Shown here piece after piece: positions 17,995-26,802 of a stretch of 64,000 nucleotides of DNA. Made by a program: the position numbers and the translations under genes. Numbering within the stretch: the stretch's first letter is position 1; every line of letters begins with the position of its first letter. Below the pieces are notes generated by a model. It saw only the letters and a program-made list of their open reading frames with translations, ran no database searches and was not told the origin of the DNA. This DNA comes from Streptomyces shenzhenensis (GTDB lineage Bacteria; Actinomycetota; Actinomycetes; Streptomycetales; Streptomycetaceae), in the NCBI RefSeq assembly GCF_021462265.1, contig NZ_JAJONF010000003.1, positions 62,001 to 126,000 on the forward strand, written 5' to 3'.

Positions 17995-19662
17995 TCACTC
18001 TTCGGGTGAGAGGGCCCCGTTGCCGAGCCCGTCCCTGGCGAGTGCGGCCGCCTGCTTGCTGAGTTCGGCCACCCTCCGCGCCCGCTCCTCGAACTCCTGC
18101 AGGGCTCGGAACGCCGCCCCGTAGCGGCGTTGCTCGGCGATGTCCATCTGTGGGATGCGGGCGCCCTTGCCGTCGAGCCGGTAGGTTCCGCTGGCGCTCG
18201 TGGACCGCCGGGTGTTCGCCGCGCTGCGCAGAAAGCCCTGGAGGTAATCGGTGTCGAGCTGATCGCTCACCGAGACCGGCTCGGGAGCGCCGTACTCGAT
18301 CAGCCCGGCTCGCGCGAGGTCGGCGACACTGACGGACGGACCGTCCAGGGCACTTGCACCGGCGCCCGCCGTCAAAGCGGGCAACAGGTCGGCCAGCAGC
18401 CGCACCTGCTCCGCCAACTCCTGCCGCAGAGCCTGGTACTCCGTCGTGTAGTCGCGGTGGGACTCCTCGACGTGACGGCCGGGAGTGAGATCCACGGCGT
18501 CGTCGAGCAGTTCGATCAGAGGTACGTCCGCCGTCTGGTCGGGCCCCGGCTCCAGCGGGCCGTCCGGATCGTTCGCCGTCAGATCCACCATGCGCACCTT
18601 GGCCACGGCATCGTCCGGGGACTGCGGGCGACGCAGACGCCAGAGAAGCACGGGAAGCGCATGCGAGGCAGCGGTCCCGGGTGGGAGGGCGATGACGTCT
18701 GTGAGGATGCCGCGTCGCACCAGCTCGGCCCGGATACGGCGACCGGCCTTGCGGTAGGCGACGGAGGCAGGCATGACCATGAGGACGCGGCCGCCCGGCG
18801 CGGTGTGTGCGTAGGCGTGCTGCAGCCAGGCGAGTTCGCCTTCGGCACGCGAAGGCGTACCGAGCTCCCACCGGGGATCGAGGAGCAGGTCCTCGCGTCC
18901 CCAGTCGGTGGTACCGACGGGCGGATCACAGACGACGAGATCGGCCTTGAGGTCCGGCCAGTGGTCGTCGCGCAGGGAATCACCGATGCGGACGTCGACG
19001 CCGGAGCGTCCCGTGAGATCGGCTCGCAGCTGCGCGAATCGAGCACTGCGGGCGTCGGCCTCCTGACCACACCGTGTCGGCCCTCGTTCGGGTCCGACGG
19101 TCAACAGGAGCGTTCCGATACCGCACGCCGGGTCGAAGAGGGTCGCATCAGCGGGCACCTCGCTGGCGAAGTGCCGCACCGCCTGGACGACACGTGGCGA
19201 GGTGACCTGGTCGGACCCCGCCCGGCGTACGGAGTCGGTGAAGCGTTCGGTGAGCGCGTTCACCACGTCACCCGGTGATCCACTCTCACCGAGTTGTCCG
19301 GCCAGTCGTACGGCATCCGTCGGCAGCGCTTGCGGGGCCTCGGCATCGACACCGGCGAGCAACCGGGCGACATCGGCGAGCCCGCCGATCATCTCGTCGC
19401 CGTAGGCCCCTCGGAGGGCCTGCCACAGCTGCACCTCTTCCGAGACGTCCTGGCCCTTGCGCTGCTTGTCCAGCCACGTCTGCACCGCGGCCAGGTCGAA
19501 CAGCGGACTGTTCGCACCCCCGCCTGCGGGTGCGGGGAAGTCCGCGTACCGCCGCCTCCAGTTGGAGACCGCGGCACGCGTAACGCCGGCGAGCCGGGCG
19601 ATCTCGGAGCCGGTGACAAGCGGTCCGTCTGCTGGCGGGGCGGGGCGGTCTGCCATGAACAT
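17995..19662 (-). CDS. DNA N6-adenine methylase with N-terminal HTH and C-terminal HsdS-like half-domain
   Basis: 555 residues. Residues ~14-70 form a helix-turn-helix of the excisionase/MerR type (LVTGSEIARLAGVTRAAVSN; FDLAAVQTWLDKQ). The methylase core has motif I FDPACGIGTLLLTVG at ~176 and motif IV DLVVCDPPVGTTDW at ~241, where DPPV replaces the usual NPPF/Y. The end (DTDYLQGFLRS; GARIPQMDIAEQRRYGAAFR; EERARRVAELSKQ) resembles the half-repeat of a type I specificity subunit. It converges on the McrBC-helicase operon with 29 bases between stops, so it may mark self DNA or be an independent solitary methylase. ATG 19662 and 19656 are both possible starts. Confidence 0.8.
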   Translation of the reverse strand: MFMADRPAPPADGPLVTGSEIARLAGVTRAAVSNWRRRYADFPAPAGGGANSPLFDLAAVQTWLDKQRKGQDVSEEVQLWQALRGAYGDEMIGGLADVARLLAGVDAEAPQALPTDAVRLAGQLGESGSPGDVVNALTERFTDSVRRAGSDQVTSPRVVQAVRHFASEVPADATLFDPACGIGTLLLTVGPERGPTRCGQEADARSARFAQLRADLTGRSGVDVRIGDSLRDDHWPDLKADLVVCDPPVGTTDWGREDLLLDPRWELGTPSRAEGELAWLQHAYAHTAPGGRVLMVMPASVAYRKAGRRIRAELVRRGILTDVIALPPGTAASHALPVLLWRLRRPQSPDDAVAKVRMVDLTANDPDGPLEPGPDQTADVPLIELLDDAVDLTPGRHVEESHRDYTTEYQALRQELAEQVRLLADLLPALTAGAGASALDGPSVSVADLARAGLIEYGAPEPVSVSDQLDTDYLQGFLRSAANTRRSTSASGTYRLDGKGARIPQMDIAEQRRYGAAFRALQEFEERARRVAELSKQAAALARDGLGNGALSPEE

Positions 19663-19686
19663 CACCGTACACGGACGCCGCGACTC

Positions 19687-19698
19687 CATCAATTGATG
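19687..19698. promoter_or_regulatory. 12-bp palindrome in the methylase promoter region
   Basis: CATCAATTGATG is a perfect palindrome 25 bases before the methylase start, in a short A/T-rich window (about 19680-19760) that stands out from its surroundings. The methylase has its own helix-turn-helix domain, so autoregulation through this site is a reasonable guess. There is no direct evidence of binding. Confidence 0.35.
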
Positions 19699-19871
19699 TG
19701 ACATGTTGACGATGTACACGGATTGTTTGTCGCCTACATTTAGTTTGAGAATGAGGGCGGTGCAAGCGATGTCTCCGGACCCGGCCGGGGCTTCACGTGT
19801 CCCAGGGCGCTTCGGTGTGGCTCGAGTCCGACGCGGGGTTGTGCGCACGCCCCGGACGGCATTCGACGGGC

Positions 19872-20729
19872 CTATCGCAACTCGTCCACGTAGCGGTCCG
19901 TTCCTGGCACCGTGGGGATGAAGGGTGCGACGAGCTGCACGGCGCCGAGTCCCGAAGCCGCCACGGCTGTGTCCAGGTCCGCGAAGTGCTCGTGCCAGGT
20001 GTCGCGGGGGTCGTCCTGGAGGAACCACAGCAGGGTCAGCCGGGTCCCGACCCCCTCGACCTGTTTGACGTAGGTCATCCGGTCCAAGGGCAGCGGGGTC
20101 GGCGCGAAGACGGTCACCATCGCCGCGGGTGAGCCTGCCAGTCGTTTGGGGAGATGGTCGTCGCGCAGCCAGGCGAGCAGTTCCTTGCGCGTGACGGGGG
20201 AGTCCGCGTCGATGACCTGGACGACGAGCCCGGCGTAGGGGTGGTCGAGGGCGTGGATGTCGCGCGGGCCCTCGTCGCCGTCGCGGTAGACCGTCGCCGC
20301 GTGGTCCTGGAACGCGGTGAAGACGTGCGTACGGTCCTGGAAGACCCGGTGGTCGCGGTTGAGGCGCTTGTTGATGCCGACGGTCCACCGCATGTGGTCG
20401 GCGTAGCGGCCGGCCGTGATCCAGTACGTGGAGATGTAGCAGCCGGCGGTCACCGGCTGGGCGACGGCCGACTTCTCCGGGTAGCGCAGGAGTTGCAGGT
20501 CGCGGGTGGCGACCCAGCGGCGGCCCGCGTACATCCAGGGCATGGCCATCGCGCCGGCGATGTAGTGGTCGTCTTCGTACCAGCGGTTGTACTCGCGCTC
20601 CCGGCCGGGGTGTGGCTCGACCATGGTGATGAGGGCGTGCCCGAGGTCGGCTCCGTAGGGACCGACGGCTGCCAGTTCGGCGTACAGGTGGCTGCGGGTT
20701 TCGTCTGCGTGCGTCGCGTCGTCTGTCAT
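19872..20729 (-). CDS. EthD-like / dimeric alpha-beta barrel protein
   Basis: 285 residues. ALITMVEPHPGREREYNRWY followed by EDDHY is the usual first strand and helix of dimeric alpha-beta barrel (EthD/DUF-type) proteins. A second similar unit (GLVVQVIDADSP, ELLAWLRDDHLPKRLAGSP) suggests an internal duplication. Members often act as small oxidases or helpers in aromatic metabolism. The reaction here is unknown. A truncated, opposite-strand relative of its last ~95 residues lies at 27188-27487. ATG at 20729 is the likely start. An in-frame path into the methylase gene's reading frame on the same strand is not used. Confidence 0.65.
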   Translation of the reverse strand: MTDDATHADETRSHLYAELAAVGPYGADLGHALITMVEPHPGREREYNRWYEDDHYIAGAMAMPWMYAGRRWVATRDLQLLRYPEKSAVAQPVTAGCYISTYWITAGRYADHMRWTVGINKRLNRDHRVFQDRTHVFTAFQDHAATVYRDGDEGPRDIHALDHPYAGLVVQVIDADSPVTRKELLAWLRDDHLPKRLAGSPAAMVTVFAPTPLPLDRMTYVKQVEGVGTRLTLLWFLQDDPRDTWHEHFADLDTAVAASGLGAVQLVAPFIPTVPGTDRYVDELR

Positions 20730-20793
20730 GACTTCGGTTTATCTGACTGGGCATCAGATTGGGAGAGAGGCGCCCATGACTTTCGCCCGAGGC

Positions 20794-21012
20794 TCAGTAA
20801 TCAGCTTCGGCCGGATGTGCGGGCCAAGCCACGAGCGCGTCGTCGAAGCCGGTCGTCAGCATCACCCACCGCCACCTCGCCGTGTGGTCCTCGGCCAGTT
20901 GGTCGGCGTCGGCCTCGGCCTGGAGCTGGGGGCGGTCCTGGCCGACGGCCCAGAAGCGGGTTGTGGCGGCTGGCCGGGAACAGTGGATGACGGTGTCGTG
21001 GCGTCGAGCCAC
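20794..21012 (-). CDS. small hypothetical protein, possibly a gene remnant
   Basis: 72 residues from a GTG at 21012. The sequence (TRFWAVGQDRPQLQAEADAD, then RWRWVMLTTGFDDALVAWPA) looks protein-like, with good third-position GC. It has no recognised domain and only a weak ribosome-binding site. It sits five bases downstream of the methyltransferase stop on the same strand, so it could be read from that operon's transcript. It may also be the tail of a decayed gene at the island edge. Confidence 0.35.
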   Translation of the reverse strand: MARRHDTVIHCSRPAATTRFWAVGQDRPQLQAEADADQLAEDHTARWRWVMLTTGFDDALVAWPAHPAEADY

Positions 21013-21017
21013 GCGGA

Positions 21018-21683
21018 TCAGGGACCCTGCCGAACGTCGACGGAAAGGACGTCTGTCCGGCGGCGGAACAGGAATCGGTGAGCCAGATGGTGGCGTCGCT
21101 GTCCCAGTCTGGTCTCGCCGTGTTCCTTCAGGGAGAAATCTCCGGAGAACAGGGAGACGACCTCGTCAGCGGTCGGGTGGTGAATGGTGTTGCCCAGAGA
21201 GCCGACTCTGTCGGGCCCTCCCTGGGCCGAAGGGTCCTGGTCCGAATAGCAGACCATCCCGAACAGGCCGTCCGGACGCACCAGAGCGGCGACCGTGTCC
21301 CGATACTTGCCCCGGTCTCCGGGGTGGATGTGGTGGAACACGCTGTAGTCGATCGCCAGGTCGAACGCTTGGCGCGCTCGGAAGCGCAGGATGTCGGCAA
21401 CCTCGAACGAGACATTGTCCAAGCCCAGTTGCGCCGCAACCTGGCGTGCCACACCGATGGCCGACGAACTGAAGTCGATGCCGACCATGTCGTGCTCTGA
21501 CATCGCCAGCGCGCACGTGTTGTGGCCCCTGCCGCATCCGAGGTCGATCACTCGGGCAGGGGCCGGGGCGCAAGCGATCCAGCGTAGAATCTCAGCGGGT
21601 GTCTCCGGGATTTCCCACGGCGCTGGGCCGCTCCCCAAGCTACGGTAGACACGGTCCCAGTGATGGACGGGTTCACTGTTCAC
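21018..21683 (-). CDS. class I SAM-dependent methyltransferase
   Basis: 221 residues. Motif I is ARVIDLGCGRGHNTCALA, motif II-like HDMVGIDFSSSAIGVAR, then VSFEVADILRF and FDLAIDYSVFHHI, a standard Rossmann methyltransferase. GTG at 21683 is preceded by AAGGAGG at the right distance and overlaps the stop of the PfkB-like gene by 4 bases. It is the last gene of the lower-GC five-gene operon. Substrate unknown. The neighbours suggest a nucleotide or nucleoside-derived small molecule. Confidence 0.82.
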   Translation of the reverse strand: MNSEPVHHWDRVYRSLGSGPAPWEIPETPAEILRWIACAPAPARVIDLGCGRGHNTCALAMSEHDMVGIDFSSSAIGVARQVAAQLGLDNVSFEVADILRFRARQAFDLAIDYSVFHHIHPGDRGKYRDTVAALVRPDGLFGMVCYSDQDPSAQGGPDRVGSLGNTIHHPTADEVVSLFSGDFSLKEHGETRLGQRRHHLAHRFLFRRRTDVLSVDVRQGP

Positions 21684-22690
21684 GCCGCAGGCCTCCTTGA
21701 ACGGGTCCAACCGCTCTCCAGCAACGCGGCGAGTTCCGCCGCGGCGACCGTGTCGCCGAATCCGGCGCGATCGACGCAATCGCTGTATCCGGTTCGATAG
21801 ACGCAGCACACCTCTCCTGCCCGACACAGCGCGGCCTCTTCCATGTCTCCCTCACCGAAGCGGAGGATCCACACACCGGGTGCGTTCGCGTCGAATTCCC
21901 GAAGACTGGCTGCCAGCTCCCGGGTGTGGTCCAGCCCGTAAGGGGTGGGAGCCGGCAGGTTCCTGAGCCTGGCCATGGTGCGTGCGCTGGACATGACCAC
22001 CTGGCAGCGGGTCATGACGTGGGTCAGGAGATCCGACGGCAGTCGGGTGTCGATGTCGTGAGGTACCACGTCGAAGCAGACTGGAGTCTCCGCCTGGGCC
22101 GCTGTCGCAAGGGCGTGGAACACGGCACGACGAGAGCGCGGGAAAAGCAGCGGATAACCATCGACGAACAACACATCCGCAGCCTCGATCGCGGTCCGGA
22201 ATGCTTCGATGTCTTCCACTGACAGCTCTTCCAATGGGGCAGGGGAGCTTGCCACGAGGGTGCGACGGTCTGCGCCGGGCGAGTCCAGTCCGTCGCGGAG
22301 GACAACGACGTAGCCGTTGGCGAGGCCGCGTTGCTGACGAATGCACCAGTCGACCTTTGGTTCGTCCTCCAGTGTGCGCAGGATGTGATCCGTCGAGGGG
22401 TCGTCGCCAGTCTTCACCAGGGCGTCGACAGCCGCGAAATGGCGGGTGGCGGCCCGCGCCATGGAGACAGCCGTACCGGCGAGGACCATACGTACAGGCG
22501 CGAGGGAATATATGTCTTCGCGTACGTCGGCGAGTGATACAGGGACAGCTGTGCGCACGTCGAGCCTGAGATCTCCGATGACGGCGACGCGAAGAGTGGC
22601 TGGTTGCAGGTCAGCGGACTCGTGCACGCCTGTCAGCCTCTGTTGCAACGTGGAAAGCCAGGCTTCGGCAGTCGAAGGGGAAAGGGTCAA
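21680..22690 (-). CDS. PfkB-family (ribokinase-like) sugar/nucleoside kinase homologue
   Basis: 336 residues. LRVAVIGDLRLDVRT near residue 33, MVLAGTAVSMARAATR (the 'GG-xxN' region, degenerate), ADVLFVDGYPLLFPRS, and the C-terminal DRAGFGDTVAAAELAALLES. The last replaces the usual GAGD anion hole with AGFGD but keeps the catalytic Asp. PfkB kinases phosphorylate sugars or nucleosides. The start codon is a rare TTG (22688-22690) overlapping the upstream stop as TTGA, so expression depends on coupling. The degenerate N-terminal glycine motif leaves the substrate open. Confidence 0.7.
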   Translation of the reverse strand: MTLSPSTAEAWLSTLQQRLTGVHESADLQPATLRVAVIGDLRLDVRTAVPVSLADVREDIYSLAPVRMVLAGTAVSMARAATRHFAAVDALVKTGDDPSTDHILRTLEDEPKVDWCIRQQRGLANGYVVVLRDGLDSPGADRRTLVASSPAPLEELSVEDIEAFRTAIEAADVLFVDGYPLLFPRSRRAVFHALATAAQAETPVCFDVVPHDIDTRLPSDLLTHVMTRCQVVMSSARTMARLRNLPAPTPYGLDHTRELAASLREFDANAPGVWILRFGEGDMEEAALCRAGEVCCVYRTGYSDCVDRAGFGDTVAAAELAALLESGWTRSRRPAA

Positions 22691-23889
22691 CAGACATCAC
22701 GGTCGTCGACCGACCACCAGTGGGCCTCTGTGTCACCGGTGAATCGCTCCGGGAGGTAGAGATCCGCCTCGATCCTGCGATCCACCACCTCAGCCGAGTA
22801 GGAGACGCCCGTCTGGGCGAAGTTCTCCCTGATCCGCTCTTTTAGCCGCGAAGAGGATTTTTGGCCGGACCCCACGCCGTGATGGGTGAAAGACTGCTCC
22901 GGCTGGAACATGACGAACGTGTGATCGCTGCTGTTGCGGGAATGGGAGGCCTCGTAAAGGGGTGAGAACACCGAGACGAACATCCGTTGGCGATGGAAAA
23001 GGAACTGCCAACCCGGACGCCGAACGTCTTCGTTCAACGAGTCGTTGGGCAACTCGTCCAGTTCGGTCAGGACGTGGAGCAGCTGGCGGAACCAGCGCGC
23101 AAGGTCCGACATGGTCGCCGCGCCCGTTGCACGGCCGGCGACTCCTGGCACTGAGATGACGAACCCGTCGAGGTGTTCGTGGGGTGCCGCTTTCGCAAAC
23201 CTCGTCAGATGCGGCGCCAGTTCGGCTGCGTTGTCTGCCAGCGACCTGTGGACATCCCAGTCGGGAGCACCCCATAGCCGGGCCGCCCCGGAGAACAGAC
23301 ATGGCGAGTTGGCCTGCAACTTGGCGAAATCCTGGAGTGCGTGGGCCGTACTGGGGTCGTACCCTCTGACGAACCGGCCCTTGTCACGTACGACTACGTG
23401 ATCGAGTTTGCTGTCGAGTTCGTCCGCGAGCGAGATTCCACAGTTCACGGAGAGCCGATACAGGGCCTTGTGCATCTGTGGCACCGACGTTCGCAGTGGC
23501 ACCCAGTCGTCCAGACTGCGCGGTGTCTTGGGGCCGTCATAATAATTGACGGCTCTGCCGATCTGGCCAGCCCAGTGCAGGAGGTCGAGGAGCTCGTCCA
23601 GCAGATGCGGAACCTGCTTCTCCCACTCCTTCGCGATTTCCACCGAATGGGATGTGTCCTGGGGCGGATCGGACACAGGCACGACGAACTGATTGGCAGT
23701 ACAGGTCGAGATGATCCACAGGTCGGCGAGTTCAGCTCCCACATTCGACGAGTGTGAAACAGAGGCGGCAGTCAACTCCTGACTGAATTCACCTACCTCT
23801 TCCAAAAGTCGCACCACGCCGGCGTGCGGACTCCAGTACCCGCCGACGGACTGGATCATCTCGTGGACCGCCGCCTGCGTCTGGCTCAT
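22687..23889 (-). CDS. MazG-like pyrophosphohydrolase domain fused to YqcI/YcgG-like domain
   Basis: 400 residues. The N-terminal part has a MazG/dUTPase-like all-helical signature: VVRLLEEVGEFSQELTA and NVGAELADLWIISTC (EExxE...ExxD layout), followed by a second helical pair (PHLLDELLDLLHWAGQIGRA). From ~200 on it matches YqcI/YcgG proteins: NSPCLFSGAARLWGAPDW, WQFLFHRQRMFVSVFSPLYE, and TFVMFQPEQSF. MazG enzymes hydrolyse NTPs to NMP. The YcgG domain is of unknown function. ATG at 23889 overlaps the HAD gene stop (ATGA). This fusion is unusual. Confidence 0.7.
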   Translation of the reverse strand: MSQTQAAVHEMIQSVGGYWSPHAGVVRLLEEVGEFSQELTAASVSHSSNVGAELADLWIISTCTANQFVVPVSDPPQDTSHSVEIAKEWEKQVPHLLDELLDLLHWAGQIGRAVNYYDGPKTPRSLDDWVPLRTSVPQMHKALYRLSVNCGISLADELDSKLDHVVVRDKGRFVRGYDPSTAHALQDFAKLQANSPCLFSGAARLWGAPDWDVHRSLADNAAELAPHLTRFAKAAPHEHLDGFVISVPGVAGRATGAATMSDLARWFRQLLHVLTELDELPNDSLNEDVRRPGWQFLFHRQRMFVSVFSPLYEASHSRNSSDHTFVMFQPEQSFTHHGVGSGQKSSSRLKERIRENFAQTGVSYSAEVVDRRIEADLYLPERFTGDTEAHWWSVDDRDVC

Positions 23890-24788
23890 GCTGGTCCGGC
23901 GGGGACGGCCTCCCACTGTCGCCTCCTTGTGTTTGCATCCGACATAGGGGCGTGTGACTCCGCGATGTGGAGCAGTTGGGTGAAGTCGTCGATCACTTCG
24001 TCGGGTTCCATGACACCGGAGTCATAGACATCCTTCAGCTTTTCCGGCTTCCAGAAAGAAAGACGCCGGACCGTCGCGTAATTCTCGGGAGCATACCCCG
24101 AACCGTAGCGAGCCCATACGGTCACAGCTCCGATGTTACGGCCAGGCACCAGGTCGTTCGCCACACTGTCCCCGATGACAATAACCTTGCCGTGATCTTC
24201 GGGGGCGAAATATCTGAGAGCTTCCCTGTAAGGGCGTGTACTCGGCTTCTGTTTCGCATCGGTGAATGTTCGGAGAGCTAGACCGGTGGGCGCCGTCCGA
24301 TGTGCCAGATGGCGGTCTCCAGTATGTGAACCCTCCCATGCGACAAGGGCGTCCAGCTGCTCCTGCAACCGCAGACAGCGCACTCGACGCAAGACTTCGC
24401 GGATCGGCGCGTTGCTCACTCCGATGACCGTGAAACCTCGCGCACGCAGTGTCTCCAAGGTATCCCTGACGCCAGGATAGAGCCGCAGGTGTTCACGTCG
24501 GCTCCGCACGAAGGCCGAGAAACCGGACCAAACCAGTCTGTCGACTTCAGCCGGCTGTCGGGAGCGCAGGAACTCCAACTCCCTGATCGCCCAGCGATAT
24601 TCCGGAGCTTGATGTCGACTGTAGACGGCCTGGAACTGGTGGTGCAATTCATCCGGATCGACGCCGGTGGCAGAGCTCAGCTCTTCCACCATGGCGCGAA
24701 AACATGGGCCGAAGTAATCGATCCAGTCGTACAGGGTATTGTCGAGATCGGTGATCAGGATGGGCGAGTGGCTAGGCATGCGTCTCAT
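23886..24788 (-). CDS. HAD-superfamily phosphatase
   Basis: About 300 residues. Motif I ILITDLDNTLYDWIDYFGP supplies the nucleophile and acid aspartates. Motif II is FTVIGVSNAPI, the motif III lysine lies in TDAKQKPSTRPY, and motif IV is GKVIVIGDSVANDLVPG. The helical cap lies between motifs I and II, as in haloacid dehalogenase/5'-nucleotidase-type phosphatases. ATG 24788 (after GGAG) and 24779 are both possible starts, and a GTG at 24806 is less likely. The stop overlaps the next gene. Likely substrate class is a phosphorylated nucleotide or sugar. That is inferred from its partners only. Confidence 0.8.
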   Translation of the reverse strand: MRRMPSHSPILITDLDNTLYDWIDYFGPCFRAMVEELSSATGVDPDELHHQFQAVYSRHQAPEYRWAIRELEFLRSRQPAEVDRLVWSGFSAFVRSRREHLRLYPGVRDTLETLRARGFTVIGVSNAPIREVLRRVRCLRLQEQLDALVAWEGSHTGDRHLAHRTAPTGLALRTFTDAKQKPSTRPYREALRYFAPEDHGKVIVIGDSVANDLVPGRNIGAVTVWARYGSGYAPENYATVRRLSFWKPEKLKDVYDSGVMEPDEVIDDFTQLLHIAESHAPMSDANTRRRQWEAVPAGPA

Positions 24789-24849
24789 TCTGCTCCGGTT
24801 GGACACGTGAAGAGGGCCGGACCGGATAATCCTGATAAGGTACGTAGGT

Positions 24850-26802
24850 TCATCTGAAAGCCTCCCGAGGCAGCGAGTTCAGCAGAACGATCAGCATTTC
24901 GAACGCGGTGGCCACCGCCACGCGGCGGATCGAACCGCCGGTCCGACGTTCGAGGTCGCTCTTGTCTTCGTCGGCAGCATCCGAGATGCCGCGCAGAGCC
25001 ACGAAGCGTACACGCTTCAGCATTCCGGAAGCAGTGGTTGCCGCAGCGATGCCGGAGGACTCCATGTCAATTGCCGCGAGGTCCCGTTTGTGCTCCTGCA
25101 GCCAGGACGTGAACGCCTCGCTGGCGCCCACTACTGGCCCGCAGGCCAGTGGGCCGACCACCAGCGGGCGGCCCGAGGAAACCATCGGATCGCCAGGGAA
25201 CCGCCGGGCCAGCCGCGCCCTGGCCTGTGTCAGATCTTCCTCAGCCACGAAGGGCAACTGCTGGGCGCGGTGCGTCAAATACTCGTCCGGCCGTACACCC
25301 ATGCCCGCGATCCGCAGCCGGAAGCTGCCCTGGCCATCGGATTCGGCCCGAGCGTTGTCCAGGTAGGAGAGGAGCTGATCGGCCAGCAGAACGTCCCCTG
25401 GCCTCAGGTCGGGTGACAGCGACCCGGCGATCCCTACATTGGCCACGATGCGGGGCGGGAAGTCGGCCAGCATGCCGGCAGAGGTGGCCGCCGCCTGCTC
25501 CTGGCCCTTTCCGATCATGGTGAAGAGCATGCGCAGGAGTTGGCCGCGCCCGGTCTGCCAGCGCACCTCGTAGGAGACCTGGCCGGTGCGGGCGTCCTCC
25601 AGTACGGTCAGCGGCCCCAGTGTCTCCTTCGCGCACTCAAGAACCATGGCCGTTTCCTCGGCCAGGGCGAGGACTACGAGCACGGTTGCAGGGTCGTCCT
25701 CCGGCGCCGGCCGTGGGGTCGAATGCGCGCGGGTCGATCGGGTGCTGTGCTCCACGGCCAGTCGTGCGACGCTCTCCACAGCAGCGCGCGGAGTGTTGCC
25801 GTCTTGCGCGGCATCACACGCCTCCGCGCAGAAACTGGTCAGGGCTGGCAGTTTTCCGGCTCTTTCGGGAGATGGCTGAGCCAGATGGTCGTAGACGCTC
25901 TTCAGAAGGCCATCCCGCAGAAGGATGACGCCCGGGTCGTCTCTGAGGGCGATGAGCTCCTCCAACGGCAAGTGCCCGAAGGCATCCAGTAATCCGATCA
26001 TTTTGAGTGCGCGGCGGTATGCCACCAGATCGACGACCAGCTCAGGATGTGTACTGCGGACACCGCAGTCGACGATTCCGATGCGGGGCAGCCGTCCCAC
26101 GATCGTCGTCCGGTACTCGGTCAGGTATCCCATGGCCCAGTTCCAGCCGAGGGCCAACTCCATGCGTCTACGGGCTTGGGGGTTCAGATCCAGGTCGAAG
26201 ATCTTCAAGTCCTCCACCACGCGCCACAGGAATGCGTGGCTGCCCAGCCTCTCGGGCACTGCCTGCAGCGCCCGCTCGTATGCGCTGGGTGATGTTGCAG
26301 ATGAAATGGAGTGATAGGCGTTGTGCAGTTCTCGCACGGGGAACGACGCGAGCGCTCCATCTGTGGACGCTCCGCCCCCGAGTACCTCGACGTCCAGGGA
26401 CCACCGTGACTTGACGTCGGCCGTGGTGTCGATGTTCCTCGCCTGCAGAACGGGGTGGAGGGAACGCAACCGGCGTCTCGAGGCGGGATATTCCAGCAGT
26501 CCCTCGAAGGACGTGTCGGTGAGGTGAGCCCGCTTTCCCTCCAGTAACTGATCGACATCCATCGTGGAGCCCACCAGGGACAGGACCTCGCTCTCGGCCA
26601 TCAGCTGCAAGTCACTCAACAGCCCTGGCACTACTGAGGATTGGACGAGGTCAGTACTAGGCATCACCAGGACGTCGGGTGACACGAACGTGGCCAGCCA
26701 GAGTGCCTCGCGCAGCAGACGGACCATGTCGCGATGCGGACGGATCCGGCTCTTCACGTCGTACAGTCTCAGCAGTTGCTCGTGCAGAAAGTGAATGAAC
26801 AC
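24850..26802 (-). CDS. uncharacterised N-terminal domain fused to nucleoside phosphorylase/nucleosidase domain
   Basis: 650 residues, first gene of the operon. Residues ~1-370 are not recognised: mostly helical, with an early VRLLREALWLATFVSPDVLV segment. From ~375 there is a PNP/MTAN-type domain: TVLVVLALAEETAMVLECAK, ANVGIAGSLSPDLRPGDVLL at ~455, AIDMESSGIAAATTASGM at ~575 (the Met-Glu ribose-binding pair), and VALRGISDAADED. Such domains cleave N-glycosidic bonds. Comparable sensor-plus-nucleosidase fusions are known as ATP/NTP-depleting immune effectors in other bacteria, so a defence role is possible. The start is a GTG at 26802 with a weak ribosome-binding site. Confidence 0.72.
   Translation of the reverse strand: MFIHFLHEQLLRLYDVKSRIRPHRDMVRLLREALWLATFVSPDVLVMPSTDLVQSSVVPGLLSDLQLMAESEVLSLVGSTMDVDQLLEGKRAHLTDTSFEGLLEYPASRRRLRSLHPVLQARNIDTTADVKSRWSLDVEVLGGGASTDGALASFPVRELHNAYHSISSATSPSAYERALQAVPERLGSHAFLWRVVEDLKIFDLDLNPQARRRMELALGWNWAMGYLTEYRTTIVGRLPRIGIVDCGVRSTHPELVVDLVAYRRALKMIGLLDAFGHLPLEELIALRDDPGVILLRDGLLKSVYDHLAQPSPERAGKLPALTSFCAEACDAAQDGNTPRAAVESVARLAVEHSTRSTRAHSTPRPAPEDDPATVLVVLALAEETAMVLECAKETLGPLTVLEDARTGQVSYEVRWQTGRGQLLRMLFTMIGKGQEQAAATSAGMLADFPPRIVANVGIAGSLSPDLRPGDVLLADQLLSYLDNARAESDGQGSFRLRIAGMGVRPDEYLTHRAQQLPFVAEEDLTQARARLARRFPGDPMVSSGRPLVVGPLACGPVVGASEAFTSWLQEHKRDLAAIDMESSGIAAATTASGMLKRVRFVALRGISDAADEDKSDLERRTGGSIRRVAVATAFEMLIVLLNSLPREAFR

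Noticed and set aside
19663..20754. N-terminal extension of the methylase frame across the EthD-like gene
   Set aside because: The extension is Arg-rich and overlaps the complete EthD-like gene in another frame. The methylase has its own start next to its HTH domain.
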